Shown here: piece by piece, positions 7,480-21,527 of the stretch | Layout of the letters: each line of letters starts with the position of its first letter | Numbering within the stretch: the first letter of the stretch is position 1 | From: JAPLCX01 sp964460305 | GTDB taxonomy: Bacteria; Auribacterota; Tritonobacteria; UBA1439 | Reading direction: 5' to 3' | Length of the DNA stretch: 38,072 bases | Assembly (NCBI GenBank): GCA_964460305.1 | Contig: CAYWRA010000014.1 | Location: forward strand, 1 to 38,072 | The notes under the pieces: model-generated | The model's input: the letters and a program-made list of their open reading frames with translations, nothing else | What the model was told of the DNA's origin: nothing | Database searches by the model: none | Program-made: the position numbers and the translations under genes

Positions 7480-10400
7480 ATGCCATCAAGAGCGAAGGTG
7501 GTTGATTATTCCAGGTTAAAAGAACTCGTCGTCATGCCCAATCTGGTCGAGGTGCAGACGCAGTCCTATGAGGATTTCCTCCAGGCCGATACGCTGCCTG
7601 CCAAGAGGAGGCTTAGAGGCCTCCAGGAGGTCTTCAGGGAAGTTTTCCCGATCAAGAGCTACGATGAAACCTGTTCTCTGGAATTTGTGAACTATTCGCT
7701 CGGCGTTCCGAAATACGACATCATGGAGTGTCGCAGGCGGGGGCTTACCTACTCTGCGCCGCTTCGTGTGACGCTCCGCCTTCGCGAGAACGGCAACATC
7801 AAGGAGGAGACGGTCTATTTCGGGAGCATCCCTCTCATGACGGAGCAGGGAACCTTTGTGATCAACGGCGCGGAGCGCGTGATCGTTAGCCAGCTCCACC
7901 GGTCGCCGGGGATCTGTTTCGAGCGGACGCCGCACCCAAGGGGCATCCCGAGTTACTGGTTCAGGGTTATCCCCTATCGCGGCTCCTGGCTTGAGGGGGA
8001 GTTGGACAGCAGCGACATCATCTACCTTTACATCGATAGGCGTCGGCGGAGGAGAAAGATACTGGCCACGACACTACTCAGGTCGACCGGCTATTCCACG
8101 GACGAGCAGATCATGGAGGCGCTCCTCGGGAAGGAAGAGATCCAGATCGGCGCCGCCGACAGCAAGGAACTTGTCGACCGGACCGCCATCCAGTCGGTGG
8201 CGCATCCCACGACGGGAGAGGCGCTGGTCAACCTCGGTGAGAAGCTCACCAAGCAAAAGCTAAGCCTGCTCCGGCAGGCGGGCATCAAGTCCGTCGCCGT
8301 GACCGCCTCCGACAAGGGGGAGGCGGGCATCCTTAAAATGCTCCAGCGCGATCCGACCGATTCGCAGGATGAGGCGCTAAAAGAAATTTACAAGCGGCTT
8401 CGCCCCGGAGACCCGGCGAACGTTTCGAGCGCCCGCACCATGCTAAAAAGAATTTTCTTCGATCCACGGCACTATGATCTGGGACGCGTGGGGAGATTCA
8501 AGCTCAACAAGAAATTGGGGCTGGAGATCAGCGAGCGCACGCTCAAGGTCGGGACGCTCCGGAAAGAGGACATGGTTGAGGCGTGCCGCTATCTCATGAA
8601 CCTCCGGCATGGAGAGGGCGGAAGCCTTGATGACATCGATCACCTCGGCAACCGCCGCGTGAGGTCGGTCGGTGAGCTGTTGCAGAACCAGTGCCGCATA
8701 GGGCTTGCGCGCATGGAGCGGCTCACCAAGGAGCGGATGAACCTCTATGACATGAGCGCGGAGACGGTGACCCCCCATCGCCTTATCAATCCCAAGGCGT
8801 TCACGAGCGTGATCAGGGATTTCTTCGGCAGGAGTCAGCTCTCGCAGTTCATGGATCAGACCAATCCGCTGGCCGAGCTAACGCATAAGCGCCGGCTCTC
8901 CGCGCTAGGCCCGGGGGGACTCAGCCGCGAGCGCGCGGGGTTCGAGGTCAGGGACGTGCATGCGAGCCACTACGGCCGGATCTGTCCCATCGAGACCCCT
9001 GAGGGCCCGAACATCGGTTTGATATCGTCGCTCAGCACCTTCGCCCGCGTGAACGAGTACGGTTTCCTGGAGACGCCGTATCGCAAGGTGGTCAATGGGA
9101 AGGCGACCGACGAGGTGGTTTGCCTCACGGCGGATGAGGAAGAGCAATACATCATCGCGCAGGCGAACGCCAAAATGGACGAGAAGGGCAGACTCGTCGA
9201 GGAAAAGGTTTCCGCCCGCTACAAGGGCGACTTCATTTACGTTCCGCCGAGCGAGATACATTTCATCGACGTATCCCCAAAACAGCTTGTGAGCGTAGCG
9301 GCGGGGCTCATTCCGTTCCTGGAGCACAACGACGCGAACCGCGCATTGATGGGATCGAACATGCAGCGGCAGGCGGTCCCGCTGCTCATGACCGATGCGC
9401 CGATAGTCATGACCGGCCTTGAGTCGCAGGTGGCGCGGGATGCGGGGGTGATGACGCTGGCGCAGGCCGCCGGTGAAGTGGAATACGTGGACAGCGATAA
9501 GATTGTGGTGAGCGGTAAGATATACCGGTTGATCAAATTCTTACGCTCGAACGCGGGCACGTGCGTCAATCAGAGACCGATCGTCGCGGTAGGAGATCGC
9601 GTGAAGAAGGGCGATGTCCTTGCGGACGGCCCGGCTACGAAAGATGGCAAGCTTGCCCTTGGACGCAACGTGCTTGTCGCGTTTATGCCGTGGGGGGGAT
9701 ATAACTTCGAGGACGCCATCCTCATCAGCGAGCAGCTCGTTAAGGAGGACGTCTACACGTCGATCCACATCGAGGAGTTTGAGATTGGAGCCAGGGACAC
9801 GAAGCTCGGGCGCGAGGAGATCACCCGCGACATCCCCAACGTCGGTGAAGAGGCGCTCAAGAACCTCGGCGAGGACGGGATTGTGCGCTTGGGGGCCGAG
9901 GTGAAGGCGGGCGACATACTGGTCGGAAAGATCACGCCGAAGAGCGAGACCGAGCTCTCCCCCGAGGAGCGCCTTCTCCGCGCGATCTTCGGAGAAAAGG
10001 CCGCCGACGTGCGCGATGCCTCTCTCACGGTCCCCTCGGGGACGGAGGGGATCGTCATGGACGTGAAGGTGTTCTCCCGAAAGGATGCGGCGCAGACCGA
10101 TGAGGAGCGCCTGGAGGAGAAGCGCAAGGTAAAGATGATCTCCGAGGATTTCAAAAAGCGCATTGCGAAGATCAGGGGCGACCGCGAGCAGCGCTTGACC
10201 GAGCTCCTCGTGGGCAAGGTCATGGAGACCGAGGTCATCAACCTGCAGACCGGCGAGGTGATCATCCCATCGGGGAGAAAGATCAGCAAGGCGCAAATCC
10301 AGCAGCTCCAGGACGTCGATTTCAGCGACATCGAGACCGAGGACGAACAGCTCGGGCTTGACATAAAGAGGATCCTCATGGAATTCGGCCACGCGATTGA

Positions 10401-11196
10401 AGAGGCTGAGATGGCCGAAAACCGGGCGATCGAAAAGTTCAAACGGGGCGACGAGCTCGACCCCGGCCTGATCAAACAGGTGAAGGTGTACGTCGCAAGC
10501 AAACGCAAGCTCCAGGTCGGAGATAAGATGGCCGGACGGCATGGGAACAAGGGCGTCATCGCCAGGATCCTCCCGGAAGAGGACATGCCCTTCCTTGCCG
10601 ATGGAACTCCGGTGGGCATGGTGCTGAATCCCCTCGGGGTCCCCTCGAGGATGAACGTCGGCCAACTCCTCGAAACGCACTTGGGCTGGGCGGCGAAGAT
10701 GATGGGGCTCTCGATCGCGACCCCTGTCTTCAACGGCATCAAGGAGGAGCAGATCAAAGAGCTCATGGTACAGCAGGGCCTCCCCGCCAGCGGCAAAGCG
10801 ATCCTCTATGACGGCCGCACGGGGGACCGGTTCGAGCAGGAGGTGGCCGTGGGTTACCTCTACATGATGAAGCTTTCCCATCTCGTGGCTGACAAGATCC
10901 ATGCGAGGGCCATCGGTCCATACTCGCTCGTGACGCAGCAGCCGCTCGGCGGTAAGGCGCAGTTTGGAGGACAACGCTTCGGAGAGATGGAGGTTTGGGC
11001 ACTGGAGGCTTATGGGGCGGCGTATGCGCTCCAGGAGCTCCTCACGGTGAAGAGCGACGACGTGGTGGGGCGGACCAAGATATACGAGTCGATCGTAAAG
11101 GGACAAAACACGCTAGAGGCCGGCACGCCGGAGTCGTTCAACGTGCTCATCAAGGAGATGCAGAGCCTCTGTTTGGACGTGAGGACGGAGAGCTGA
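7480..11196 (+). CDS. rpoB: DNA-directed RNA polymerase subunit beta
   Basis: Catalytic-core subunit of RNA polymerase. It has 1238 aa, within the normal range for forms without large lineage insertions. GAGAGG lies before the ATG. The rifampicin pocket is wild type: SQLSQFMDQTNPLAELTHKR from Ser452, with Asp459, His469 and Ser474 at the positions of E. coli D516, H526 and S531. GRICPIETPEGPNIGLI follows, and the C-terminal QPLGGKAQFGGQRFGEMEVW block is intact. Codons are rich in CTC and ATC, in contrast to tuf. It is followed by a family A repeat and then rpoC; the stop codon abuts the repeat. Confidence 0.99.
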   Translation: MPSRAKVVDYSRLKELVVMPNLVEVQTQSYEDFLQADTLPAKRRLRGLQEVFREVFPIKSYDETCSLEFVNYSLGVPKYDIMECRRRGLTYSAPLRVTLRLRENGNIKEETVYFGSIPLMTEQGTFVINGAERVIVSQLHRSPGICFERTPHPRGIPSYWFRVIPYRGSWLEGELDSSDIIYLYIDRRRRRRKILATTLLRSTGYSTDEQIMEALLGKEEIQIGAADSKELVDRTAIQSVAHPTTGEALVNLGEKLTKQKLSLLRQAGIKSVAVTASDKGEAGILKMLQRDPTDSQDEALKEIYKRLRPGDPANVSSARTMLKRIFFDPRHYDLGRVGRFKLNKKLGLEISERTLKVGTLRKEDMVEACRYLMNLRHGEGGSLDDIDHLGNRRVRSVGELLQNQCRIGLARMERLTKERMNLYDMSAETVTPHRLINPKAFTSVIRDFFGRSQLSQFMDQTNPLAELTHKRRLSALGPGGLSRERAGFEVRDVHASHYGRICPIETPEGPNIGLISSLSTFARVNEYGFLETPYRKVVNGKATDEVVCLTADEEEQYIIAQANAKMDEKGRLVEEKVSARYKGDFIYVPPSEIHFIDVSPKQLVSVAAGLIPFLEHNDANRALMGSNMQRQAVPLLMTDAPIVMTGLESQVARDAGVMTLAQAAGEVEYVDSDKIVVSGKIYRLIKFLRSNAGTCVNQRPIVAVGDRVKKGDVLADGPATKDGKLALGRNVLVAFMPWGGYNFEDAILISEQLVKEDVYTSIHIEEFEIGARDTKLGREEITRDIPNVGEEALKNLGEDGIVRLGAEVKAGDILVGKITPKSETELSPEERLLRAIFGEKAADVRDASLTVPSGTEGIVMDVKVFSRKDAAQTDEERLEEKRKVKMISEDFKKRIAKIRGDREQRLTELLVGKVMETEVINLQTGEVIIPSGRKISKAQIQQLQDVDFSDIETEDEQLGLDIKRILMEFGHAIEEAEMAENRAIEKFKRGDELDPGLIKQVKVYVASKRKLQVGDKMAGRHGNKGVIARILPEEDMPFLADGTPVGMVLNPLGVPSRMNVGQLLETHLGWAAKMMGLSIATPVFNGIKEEQIKELMVQQGLPASGKAILYDGRTGDRFEQEVAVGYLYMMKLSHLVADKIHARAIGPYSLVTQQPLGGKAQFGGQRFGEMEVWALEAYGAAYALQELLTVKSDDVVGRTKIYESIVKGQNTLEAGTPESFNVLIKEMQSLCLDVRTES

Positions 11197-11270
11197 AAAT
11201 GACAAATACCAAATACCGAATGACGAAACCTTTGATGATTCGTCATTTGAATTTTGTCATTTGTCATTTA
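11197..11270 (+). repeat. Family A heptamer inverted repeat, rpoB-rpoC junction
   Basis: It begins at the base after the rpoB stop. AAATGACAAA at 11197-11206 pairs with TTTGTCATTT at 11260-11269, and the inner AATGACGA pairs with TCGTCATT. It ends TTTAAC followed directly by the rpoC Shine-Dalgarno GGGGGGAG. In-frame TTG codons inside it create a false upstream start for rpoC. Confidence 0.85.
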
Positions 11271-11287
11271 ACGGGGGGAGAGTCGCT

Positions 11288-15484
<4,197 letters not shown>

Positions 15485-15540
15485 TACGCGGATAGAGCGC
15501 CCCAAGGGGGGCCTCTTCGAGAGACTTGCAGAGGCAGTGG

Positions 15541-15628
15541 TTTTATCCACGGATTTCACGGATTTTGCGGCAAGGGGTTTCGAGGTTTTCTGTTAATCGG
15601 TGCAATCCGTGTAATCCGTGGATAAAAA
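15541..15628 (+). repeat. Family D nonamer inverted repeat, rpoC-rpsL spacer
   Basis: The 5' arm TTTTATCCACGGATTTCACG is complemented by the 3' arm of AATCCGTGT and AATCCGTGG units ending GGATAAAA. The unit length is 9 nt. The same family lies between rpsM and rpsK. A GTG in the 3' arm opens a spurious 14-codon extension of rpsL. Confidence 0.8.
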
Positions 15629-15659
15629 CGTTAAAGACCAGGCTAAAGGAATTACGGAT

Positions 15660-16031
15660 ATGCCGACAATCAATCAATTGGTCAGGAAAGGGAGACAGAA
15701 ACAGCGGAAGAGAACGAAAGCCCCCGCGCTTGTGCAGTGCCCCCAGAAGAGGGGGGTTTGTCTCCTGGTGAAAACGCAAACGCCCAAGAAGCCCAATTCC
15801 GCGCTCCGCAAGGTGGCGAGGGTGAGGCTGACAAACGGCATGGAGGTCACGGCATACATACCCGGAGAGGGGCATAACCTCCAGGAGCATTCGATCGTCA
15901 TGCTTAGAGGAGGAAGGGTAAAAGACCTTCCCGGCGTCCGCTACCATATTATACGTGGGACCCTCGATGCAGCCGGCGTCGAAGGGAGGAAGAGGAGCAG
16001 GTCGAAGTATGGGGCGAAGACGCCCAAGTAA
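15660..16031 (+). CDS. rpsL: 30S ribosomal protein S12
   Basis: Decoding-centre protein that monitors codon-anticodon pairing. It has 123 aa, the usual length, starting MPTINQLVRKGR with AAAGGA nine nt upstream. TPKKPNSALRKVARVRLTNG and GGRVKDLPGVRYH are intact. The lysines linked to streptomycin resistance are wild type, as is the Asp that is methylthiolated in E. coli. It opens the str operon (rpsL-rpsG-fusA-tuf). The stop codon is followed at once by a single-arm CCCAAAT repeat. Confidence 0.98.
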   Translation: MPTINQLVRKGRQKQRKRTKAPALVQCPQKRGVCLLVKTQTPKKPNSALRKVARVRLTNGMEVTAYIPGEGHNLQEHSIVMLRGGRVKDLPGVRYHIIRGTLDAAGVEGRKRSRSKYGAKTPK

Positions 16032-16032
16032 A

Positions 16033-16063
16033 AAATCCCAAAACCCAAATCCCAAATCCCAAA
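16033..16063 (+). repeat. Family B heptamer repeat after rpsL
   Basis: Four CCCAAA(T/A) units begin two bases after the rpsL stop. I see no matching inverted arm before rpsG, so this is a single-arm copy. The remaining spacer to rpsG is A/G-rich. Confidence 0.7.
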
Positions 16064-16129
16064 AAGGCAGTGGGGAGAGGGAGGAGTGGCGGGGACGAAA
16101 AACGATAAACGATCAACTGAGGTAAAAAA

Positions 16130-16603
16130 ATGTCACGAAGGCGCAGGGCGATAAAAAGGCGGGTGTTGCTTGACGTGCGGTTCAAAAGCCCGCTGGTTGC
16201 GCGGTTTATTACCAGTCTCATGAGGGACGGGAAGAAGAGTCTTGCGGAGAACATCTTCTATTCGACGCTGGATCTTATCGGGCAGCGGGTGCAGGAACTT
16301 CCCCCCATCAAGGTCGTCGAAAAAGCCGTGGATCGGGTAAAGCCGTTCCTAGAGGTCAAGTCAAGGAGGGTCGGCGGCGCGACCTACCAGGTCCCCGTGG
16401 AGGTCAGATCAGACAGGCAGATGGCGCTTGCCCTGCGGTGGATCATAACGTTCGCGCGCGCGCGCAAGGGGAAGCCGATGCAGGAACGGCTCGCCGCCGA
16501 GCTGCTGGATGCATATAAGGGAGAAGGGTCCTCGATCAAGAAGCGTGAGGATACGCACAAAATGGCCGAGGCGAACAAGGCGTTCGCGCATTACAGGTGG
16601 TAG
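16130..16603 (+). CDS. rpsG: 30S ribosomal protein S7
   Basis: Primary 16S rRNA-binding protein that nucleates the 30S head. It has 157 aa, typical. It begins MSRRRRAIKRR, with the block NIFYSTLDLIGQRV, then GGATYQVPVEVRSDRQMALA and ending EANKAFAHYRW. GAGGT lies before the ATG. In E. coli it represses the str operon; no S7 operator is recognisable here. fusA follows after 58 nt. Confidence 0.98.
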   Translation: MSRRRRAIKRRVLLDVRFKSPLVARFITSLMRDGKKSLAENIFYSTLDLIGQRVQELPPIKVVEKAVDRVKPFLEVKSRRVGGATYQVPVEVRSDRQMALALRWIITFARARKGKPMQERLAAELLDAYKGEGSSIKKREDTHKMAEANKAFAHYRW

Positions 16604-16661
16604 TGCTGCGGCAACGCAAGTTACGGGTTTCGAGAAAAGTGGCGGATAAGAGAATAGAACA

Positions 16662-18791
16662 ATGGCTGTGAGCAGTTTTGAAATGGAACAGGTCGGACAG
16701 GGAGCATCATCGGATACTATGTCTCTGAGCAAGATTAGAAATATAGGCATCATGGCGCATATAGACGCCGGCAAGACCACCGTCACGGAGCGGATCCTCT
16801 TTTACACGGGGAAGACGTACAAGCTGGGGGAGGTGGACGAGGGGACTGCGACCATGGACTGGATGGTCCAGGAGCAGGAACGGGGTATCACCATTACCTC
16901 AGCGGCGACGACTTGCACGTGGAACGATTGCCGGGTAAACATCATTGACACACCAGGCCACGTGGACTTTACCGTGGAGGTGGAACGCAGCCTCCGGGTG
17001 CTTGACGGGGCGGTCGCCGTATTTTGCGGCGTTGAGGGCGTGGAGCCCCAGTCGGAAACGGTATGGCGGCAGGCGAACCGTTATCACATCCCAAGGCTCG
17101 CATTCGTGAACAAAATGGACCGCGTGGGCGCCAACTTCGATTTCGCGGTGAAACGGATGCAAGAACGGCTTGCGGCCAACGCCGTGCCCATCCAGATTCC
17201 CCTCGGGGCTGAGGCGGAGTTCAAGGGACTGGTGGACCTTATCACGATGAAGGCGGTCGTTTACGATGAAGAGAGCCAGGGCGTCAACTTCCGCGAGGAG
17301 GAGATCCCCGAGGCCGTGCGCGACCGCGCATTGAAGGCCAGGGAGCATCTCCTCGAAGCAATTGCGAGCGAGGACGAAAAGTTCCTGGAGCTATTCGTCG
17401 CGCACAAGGATTTTGCGGTGTCCGACATCAAGGCCGCTTTAAGAAGGCTTGTGATTTTAAACAAGATCGTGCCGGTGCTCTGTGGCACGGCGCTCAAGAA
17501 CAAGGGGGTACAGCATCTTCTGGACGCTGTGGTTGATTATTTGCCCTCGCCCGTCGACGTGCGGCCGGTGACGGGCATAAACCCAAAGTCCGAGGAGGTT
17601 GCCACTCGCACGGCTGACCCGAAACAGCCTCTCTCCGCGCTCGCCTTCAAAGTAATGTCGGATAATTTCGTGGGGAAACTAATTTATCTGAGGGTTTATT
17701 CCGGAGTGCTGAAAAAGGGCACGCAGGCGTACAACTCCGTAACGATGAAGAGGGAGCGGGTGGGCAGGCTTCTGGTAATGCACGCGAACCGCAGGGAAGA
17801 GGTGGATGAGGCCGTTGCCGGAGACATCGTCGCCGTGGTGGGATTGTCCAAGACGGTCACCGGTCACACCATCTGCGACGAGAGGCATCCGATCGTGCTT
17901 GAGTCCATGCAGTTCCCGGAACCGGTGATTGCGATGGCGATCGAACCGCGCACCAAGGTCGACAGGGATAAGCTCATGATATCCCTTCGCCGGCTCGCGG
18001 AGGAGGACCCCACATTCAAGATGAAGACGAATGAGGAGACCGCCCAGTTGATCATATCAGGCATGGGCGAGCTCCACCTCGACATCATCAAGGACAGGTT
18101 GCTCCGGGAGTTCAAGGTCGACGCGAAGGTGGGCAAGCCCGAGGTGGCATATCGCGAAACGATCACCGCCCCAGCCAGCGGAGAGGGAAAGTTCATCCGC
18201 CAGTCCGGTGGTAGAGGGCAGTACGGGCACGTTATTATTGAAGTCGCCCCCGGCGAGAAGGGGAGCGGAATCGTCGTGGAGAACGAGATCGTAGGCGGGG
18301 CAATACCGCGTGAGTACGTGCGGGCCGCCACCTCGGGGATCAAGGAGGCGTGTTATACGGGTCCCCTTGGCGGTTACTCCATGGTAGACATGAAGATCGT
18401 CATCAAGGACGGCTCCTACCATGAAGTGGACTCCTCGGACATGGCGTTCCAGGTTGCAGGCTCGATGGCTCTGAAGGAGTCGATGCTAAGGGCGAGGCCC
18501 GTGCTGCTCGAGCCGATCATGGATGTTGAGGTCACCACGCCCTCGGAATATCTCGGGGACGTCATCAGCGACTTGAATGCGCGGCGGGGAAAGGTGCGGG
18601 AGATGGAGTCGAGGGTTGGCACGAACATCGTGCGCGCCTCGGTGCCGCTGGCGGAGTTGTTCGGCTATGCGACCGCCATCCGGTCCCTGTCGAGGGGGCG
18701 GGCGTCGTATTCGATGGAACCGCTCTGTTTTGAGAAGATTCCGAAGCACAAAGAGGAGCAGCTTCTTAACTACAGCCAAAAAGAGAAGTAG
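16662..18791 (+). CDS. fusA: Elongation factor G
   Basis: GTPase that drives translocation and, with RRF, ribosome recycling. It has 709 aa from this ATG. The P-loop AHIDAGKTT is at 32-40, RGITI at 74-78, DTPGH at 96-100 and NKMD at 150-153, all canonical, in contrast to the EF-Tu genes. The 20 residues before MSLSKIRNIGI are not conserved, so 16719 is a possible alternative start; neither has a strong Shine-Dalgarno. The last codons (NYSQKEK) come from a sequence, TAACTACAGCCAAAAAG, that also occurs in the rpmJ-rpsM spacer. The C-terminus may therefore have been overrun by an intergenic repeat. A copy of its final codons lies upstream of tuf copy 1. Confidence 0.98.
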   Translation: MAVSSFEMEQVGQGASSDTMSLSKIRNIGIMAHIDAGKTTVTERILFYTGKTYKLGEVDEGTATMDWMVQEQERGITITSAATTCTWNDCRVNIIDTPGHVDFTVEVERSLRVLDGAVAVFCGVEGVEPQSETVWRQANRYHIPRLAFVNKMDRVGANFDFAVKRMQERLAANAVPIQIPLGAEAEFKGLVDLITMKAVVYDEESQGVNFREEEIPEAVRDRALKAREHLLEAIASEDEKFLELFVAHKDFAVSDIKAALRRLVILNKIVPVLCGTALKNKGVQHLLDAVVDYLPSPVDVRPVTGINPKSEEVATRTADPKQPLSALAFKVMSDNFVGKLIYLRVYSGVLKKGTQAYNSVTMKRERVGRLLVMHANRREEVDEAVAGDIVAVVGLSKTVTGHTICDERHPIVLESMQFPEPVIAMAIEPRTKVDRDKLMISLRRLAEEDPTFKMKTNEETAQLIISGMGELHLDIIKDRLLREFKVDAKVGKPEVAYRETITAPASGEGKFIRQSGGRGQYGHVIIEVAPGEKGSGIVVENEIVGGAIPREYVRAATSGIKEACYTGPLGGYSMVDMKIVIKDGSYHEVDSSDMAFQVAGSMALKESMLRARPVLLEPIMDVEVTTPSEYLGDVISDLNARRGKVREMESRVGTNIVRASVPLAELFGYATAIRSLSRGRASYSMEPLCFEKIPKHKEEQLLNYSQKEK

Positions 18792-18828
18792 CTATATATA
18801 AGTAGCAAGGGTAAATGAGGAGGCTACC

Positions 18829-20037
<1,209 letters not shown>

Positions 20038-20117
20038 ATTTGTACATCGTCGTTCGTACTTCGTACATCGAAGAATAATGATGTACGATGTACGATGTAC
20101 GAAATACGAAGGACAAA
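20038..20117 (+). repeat. Family C heptamer inverted repeat, tuf2-rpsJ junction
   Basis: Homologous to the spacer after tuf copy 1 but 84 nt long rather than 91. The missing segment is exactly one 7-nt unit (GGAATAC). Four substitutions also separate the two, and the hairpin here carries mismatches that copy 1 lacks. Confidence 0.85.
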
Positions 20118-20121
20118 ATAA

Positions 20122-20430
20122 ATGGCAAAGCAGAGGATCAGGATCAGGCTTAAGGCGTACGACCATCGGGTGCTCGATCAATCGACCGAGGAGATAGTCG
20201 AGACCGCGAAAAGGACGGGGGCCAAGATATGCGGTCCTATCCCTCTCCCGACGGTGATTGAACGTTACACGGTCCTGCGTTCGCCCCACGTGGACAAGAA
20301 GTCGCGGGAGCAGTTTGAGATCCGCACGCACAAGCGGCTTCTGGACATTCTGGACCCGACGGCAAAGACCGTGGACGAGCTCAAGAAGCTCAATCTGCCC
20401 GCGGGTGTGGACATCAAGATAAAACTATAG
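20122..20430 (+). CDS. rpsJ: 30S ribosomal protein S10
   Basis: Small-subunit head protein, also NusE in antitermination complexes. It has 102 aa, normal length, beginning MAKQRIRIRLKAYDH with PIPLPTVIERYTVLRSPHV and ending AGVDIKIKL. AAGGA precedes the ATG in a leader shared with rpmG. It opens the S10 operon, but the next gene is rplD rather than the expected rplC. Confidence 0.98.
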   Translation: MAKQRIRIRLKAYDHRVLDQSTEEIVETAKRTGAKICGPIPLPTVIERYTVLRSPHVDKKSREQFEIRTHKRLLDILDPTAKTVDELKKLNLPAGVDIKIKL

Positions 20431-20539
20431 TGAGGAACCGCGCGCATATCGGCGTCAGGCGTAGGGCGTGACGGCGTGATTGGGACTCGGGATTTCTAGT
20501 GCGGTAGGTGGATGGATCAGGCTAGTTACGGGGAAATCA
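20431..20539 (+). other. 109-nt spacer where rplC is expected
   Basis: In nearly all bacterial S10 operons rplC (L3, over 200 codons) lies between rpsJ and rplD. Only 109 nt are present here and no frame encodes L3. A GTG-ATT-GGG opening followed by a stop vaguely recalls the L3 start but is too short to call a remnant. I see no heptamer repeat in this spacer. Confidence 0.8.
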
Positions 20540-21163
20540 ATGGAAACAGTGAAGGTGATCGATCAAAACGGCGCGGTCGTGAGCGAGGTGGAGGTTTCGG
20601 CGAAATTGGCCGGCGCCAGAGTCAACCCGCAGCTCATCCACGACGTGATTGTGGGTTATCAGCGTAATCGTCGCCGGGGCACCGCTTCGACGCTGACGAA
20701 GGGTGGGGTGAAGGCCTCCGGCAAGAAGCCGTGGCGGCAGAAGGGGACCGGCAGGGCGCGGGCACGTTACGTTTCATCGCCCCTCTGGCGGGGTGGTGGG
20801 CTAACCATCGGTCCGCAACCCAGGGATTTTACGCGGTTGATTCCTCAGGGTTTGAGGGGACGGGTATTGGAGGGCGCACTCGCCGATAAGTTGCGCGAGG
20901 GGCGGCTTGTGGTGGTAGAGAGCCTTCCCGAGACGGGGGGAAAGACGAAAGCGATGGCGCGCTGGCTCGCTCAGGTCCAGGCGCAGAAGAAACCGCTCGT
21001 CGTTCTGGATGAGCCCGTGAAAGACGTTGTGCGCGCCACGCGAAACATCGCAGGCGCCGCGGTGGTTAGGGTGGACTCATTGAACGCATGGATGTTGATG
21101 ACCCATGGCGTAGTCGTGATGACAAAGGGCGTGTTCGCGAAACTGCAGGAGCGATTGGGATGA
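20540..21163 (+). CDS. rplD: 50S ribosomal protein L4
   Basis: Lines the peptide exit tunnel with a long loop and, in E. coli, regulates the S10 operon. It has 207 aa from ATG 20540, with GGGGAAA just upstream; a TTG at 20480 would add 20 unlikely residues. The tunnel-loop block KPWRQKGTGRARARYVSSPL is intact. LNAWMLMTHGVVVMTKG marks the C-terminal region. The stop overlaps the rplW start (ATGA), so the two are translationally coupled. Confidence 0.97.
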   Translation: METVKVIDQNGAVVSEVEVSAKLAGARVNPQLIHDVIVGYQRNRRRGTASTLTKGGVKASGKKPWRQKGTGRARARYVSSPLWRGGGLTIGPQPRDFTRLIPQGLRGRVLEGALADKLREGRLVVVESLPETGGKTKAMARWLAQVQAQKKPLVVLDEPVKDVVRATRNIAGAAVVRVDSLNAWMLMTHGVVVMTKGVFAKLQERLG

Positions 21164-21447
21164 AGCAGCGGTATAGTGTTATCAGGGGGCCGGTGATTAC
21201 CGAGAAGGCAAGCGGGATGATGGAGCGCGATGGCATCTATAGCTTCGCGGTCGATCGCCGCGCGAACAAGATCGACGTTAAAAGGGCCGTTGAGTCGGCA
21301 TTCAAGGTGAACGTCGTCAAGGTGAACGTCCTGACCTCGCGCGGGAAATTGAAGCGGGTCCGCTGGCAGACGGGAAAGACACCCGATTGGAAGAAGGCCA
21401 TGGTGACCCTGAAGAAGGGCGAGAAGATAGATTATACTACGGCATAA
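21160..21447 (+). CDS. rplW: 50S ribosomal protein L23
   Basis: Exit-tunnel protein that docks trigger factor and SRP. It has 95 aa, starting MKQRYSVIRGPVITEKAS at an ATG overlapping the rplD stop. The family features FAVDRRANKIDVKRAVESAF and RGKLKRVRW are present. A family C repeat follows. Confidence 0.96.
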   Translation: MKQRYSVIRGPVITEKASGMMERDGIYSFAVDRRANKIDVKRAVESAFKVNVVKVNVLTSRGKLKRVRWQTGKTPDWKKAMVTLKKGEKIDYTTA

Positions 21448-21448
21448 A

Positions 21449-21512
21449 TTCGTCGCTCGTACTTCGTACATCGAATAACGAAGTACGATGTGCGAAGCAC
21501 GATGTGCGAATG
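21449..21512 (+). repeat. Family C heptamer inverted repeat, rplW-rplB junction
   Basis: Starts two bases after the rplW stop. CGTACTTCG and CGAAGTACG arms (9 bp) surround a short loop and are followed by degenerate GATGTGC/GAAGCAC units. It ends just before the GGAG ahead of rplB. Confidence 0.8.
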
Positions 21513-21527
21513 ATGGAGTAATGAAAA

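Noticed and set aside
9541..11106. Long antisense open frame opposite rpoB, and a similar one at 13055-14530 opposite rpoC
   Set aside because: Both are opposite clear, fully conserved genes and show no recognisable domain. GC-rich codons on the sense strand commonly leave long open antisense frames.
20431..20539. A short rplC remnant
   Set aside because: Only a three-codon resemblance to the L3 start is seen before a stop, which is expected by chance.
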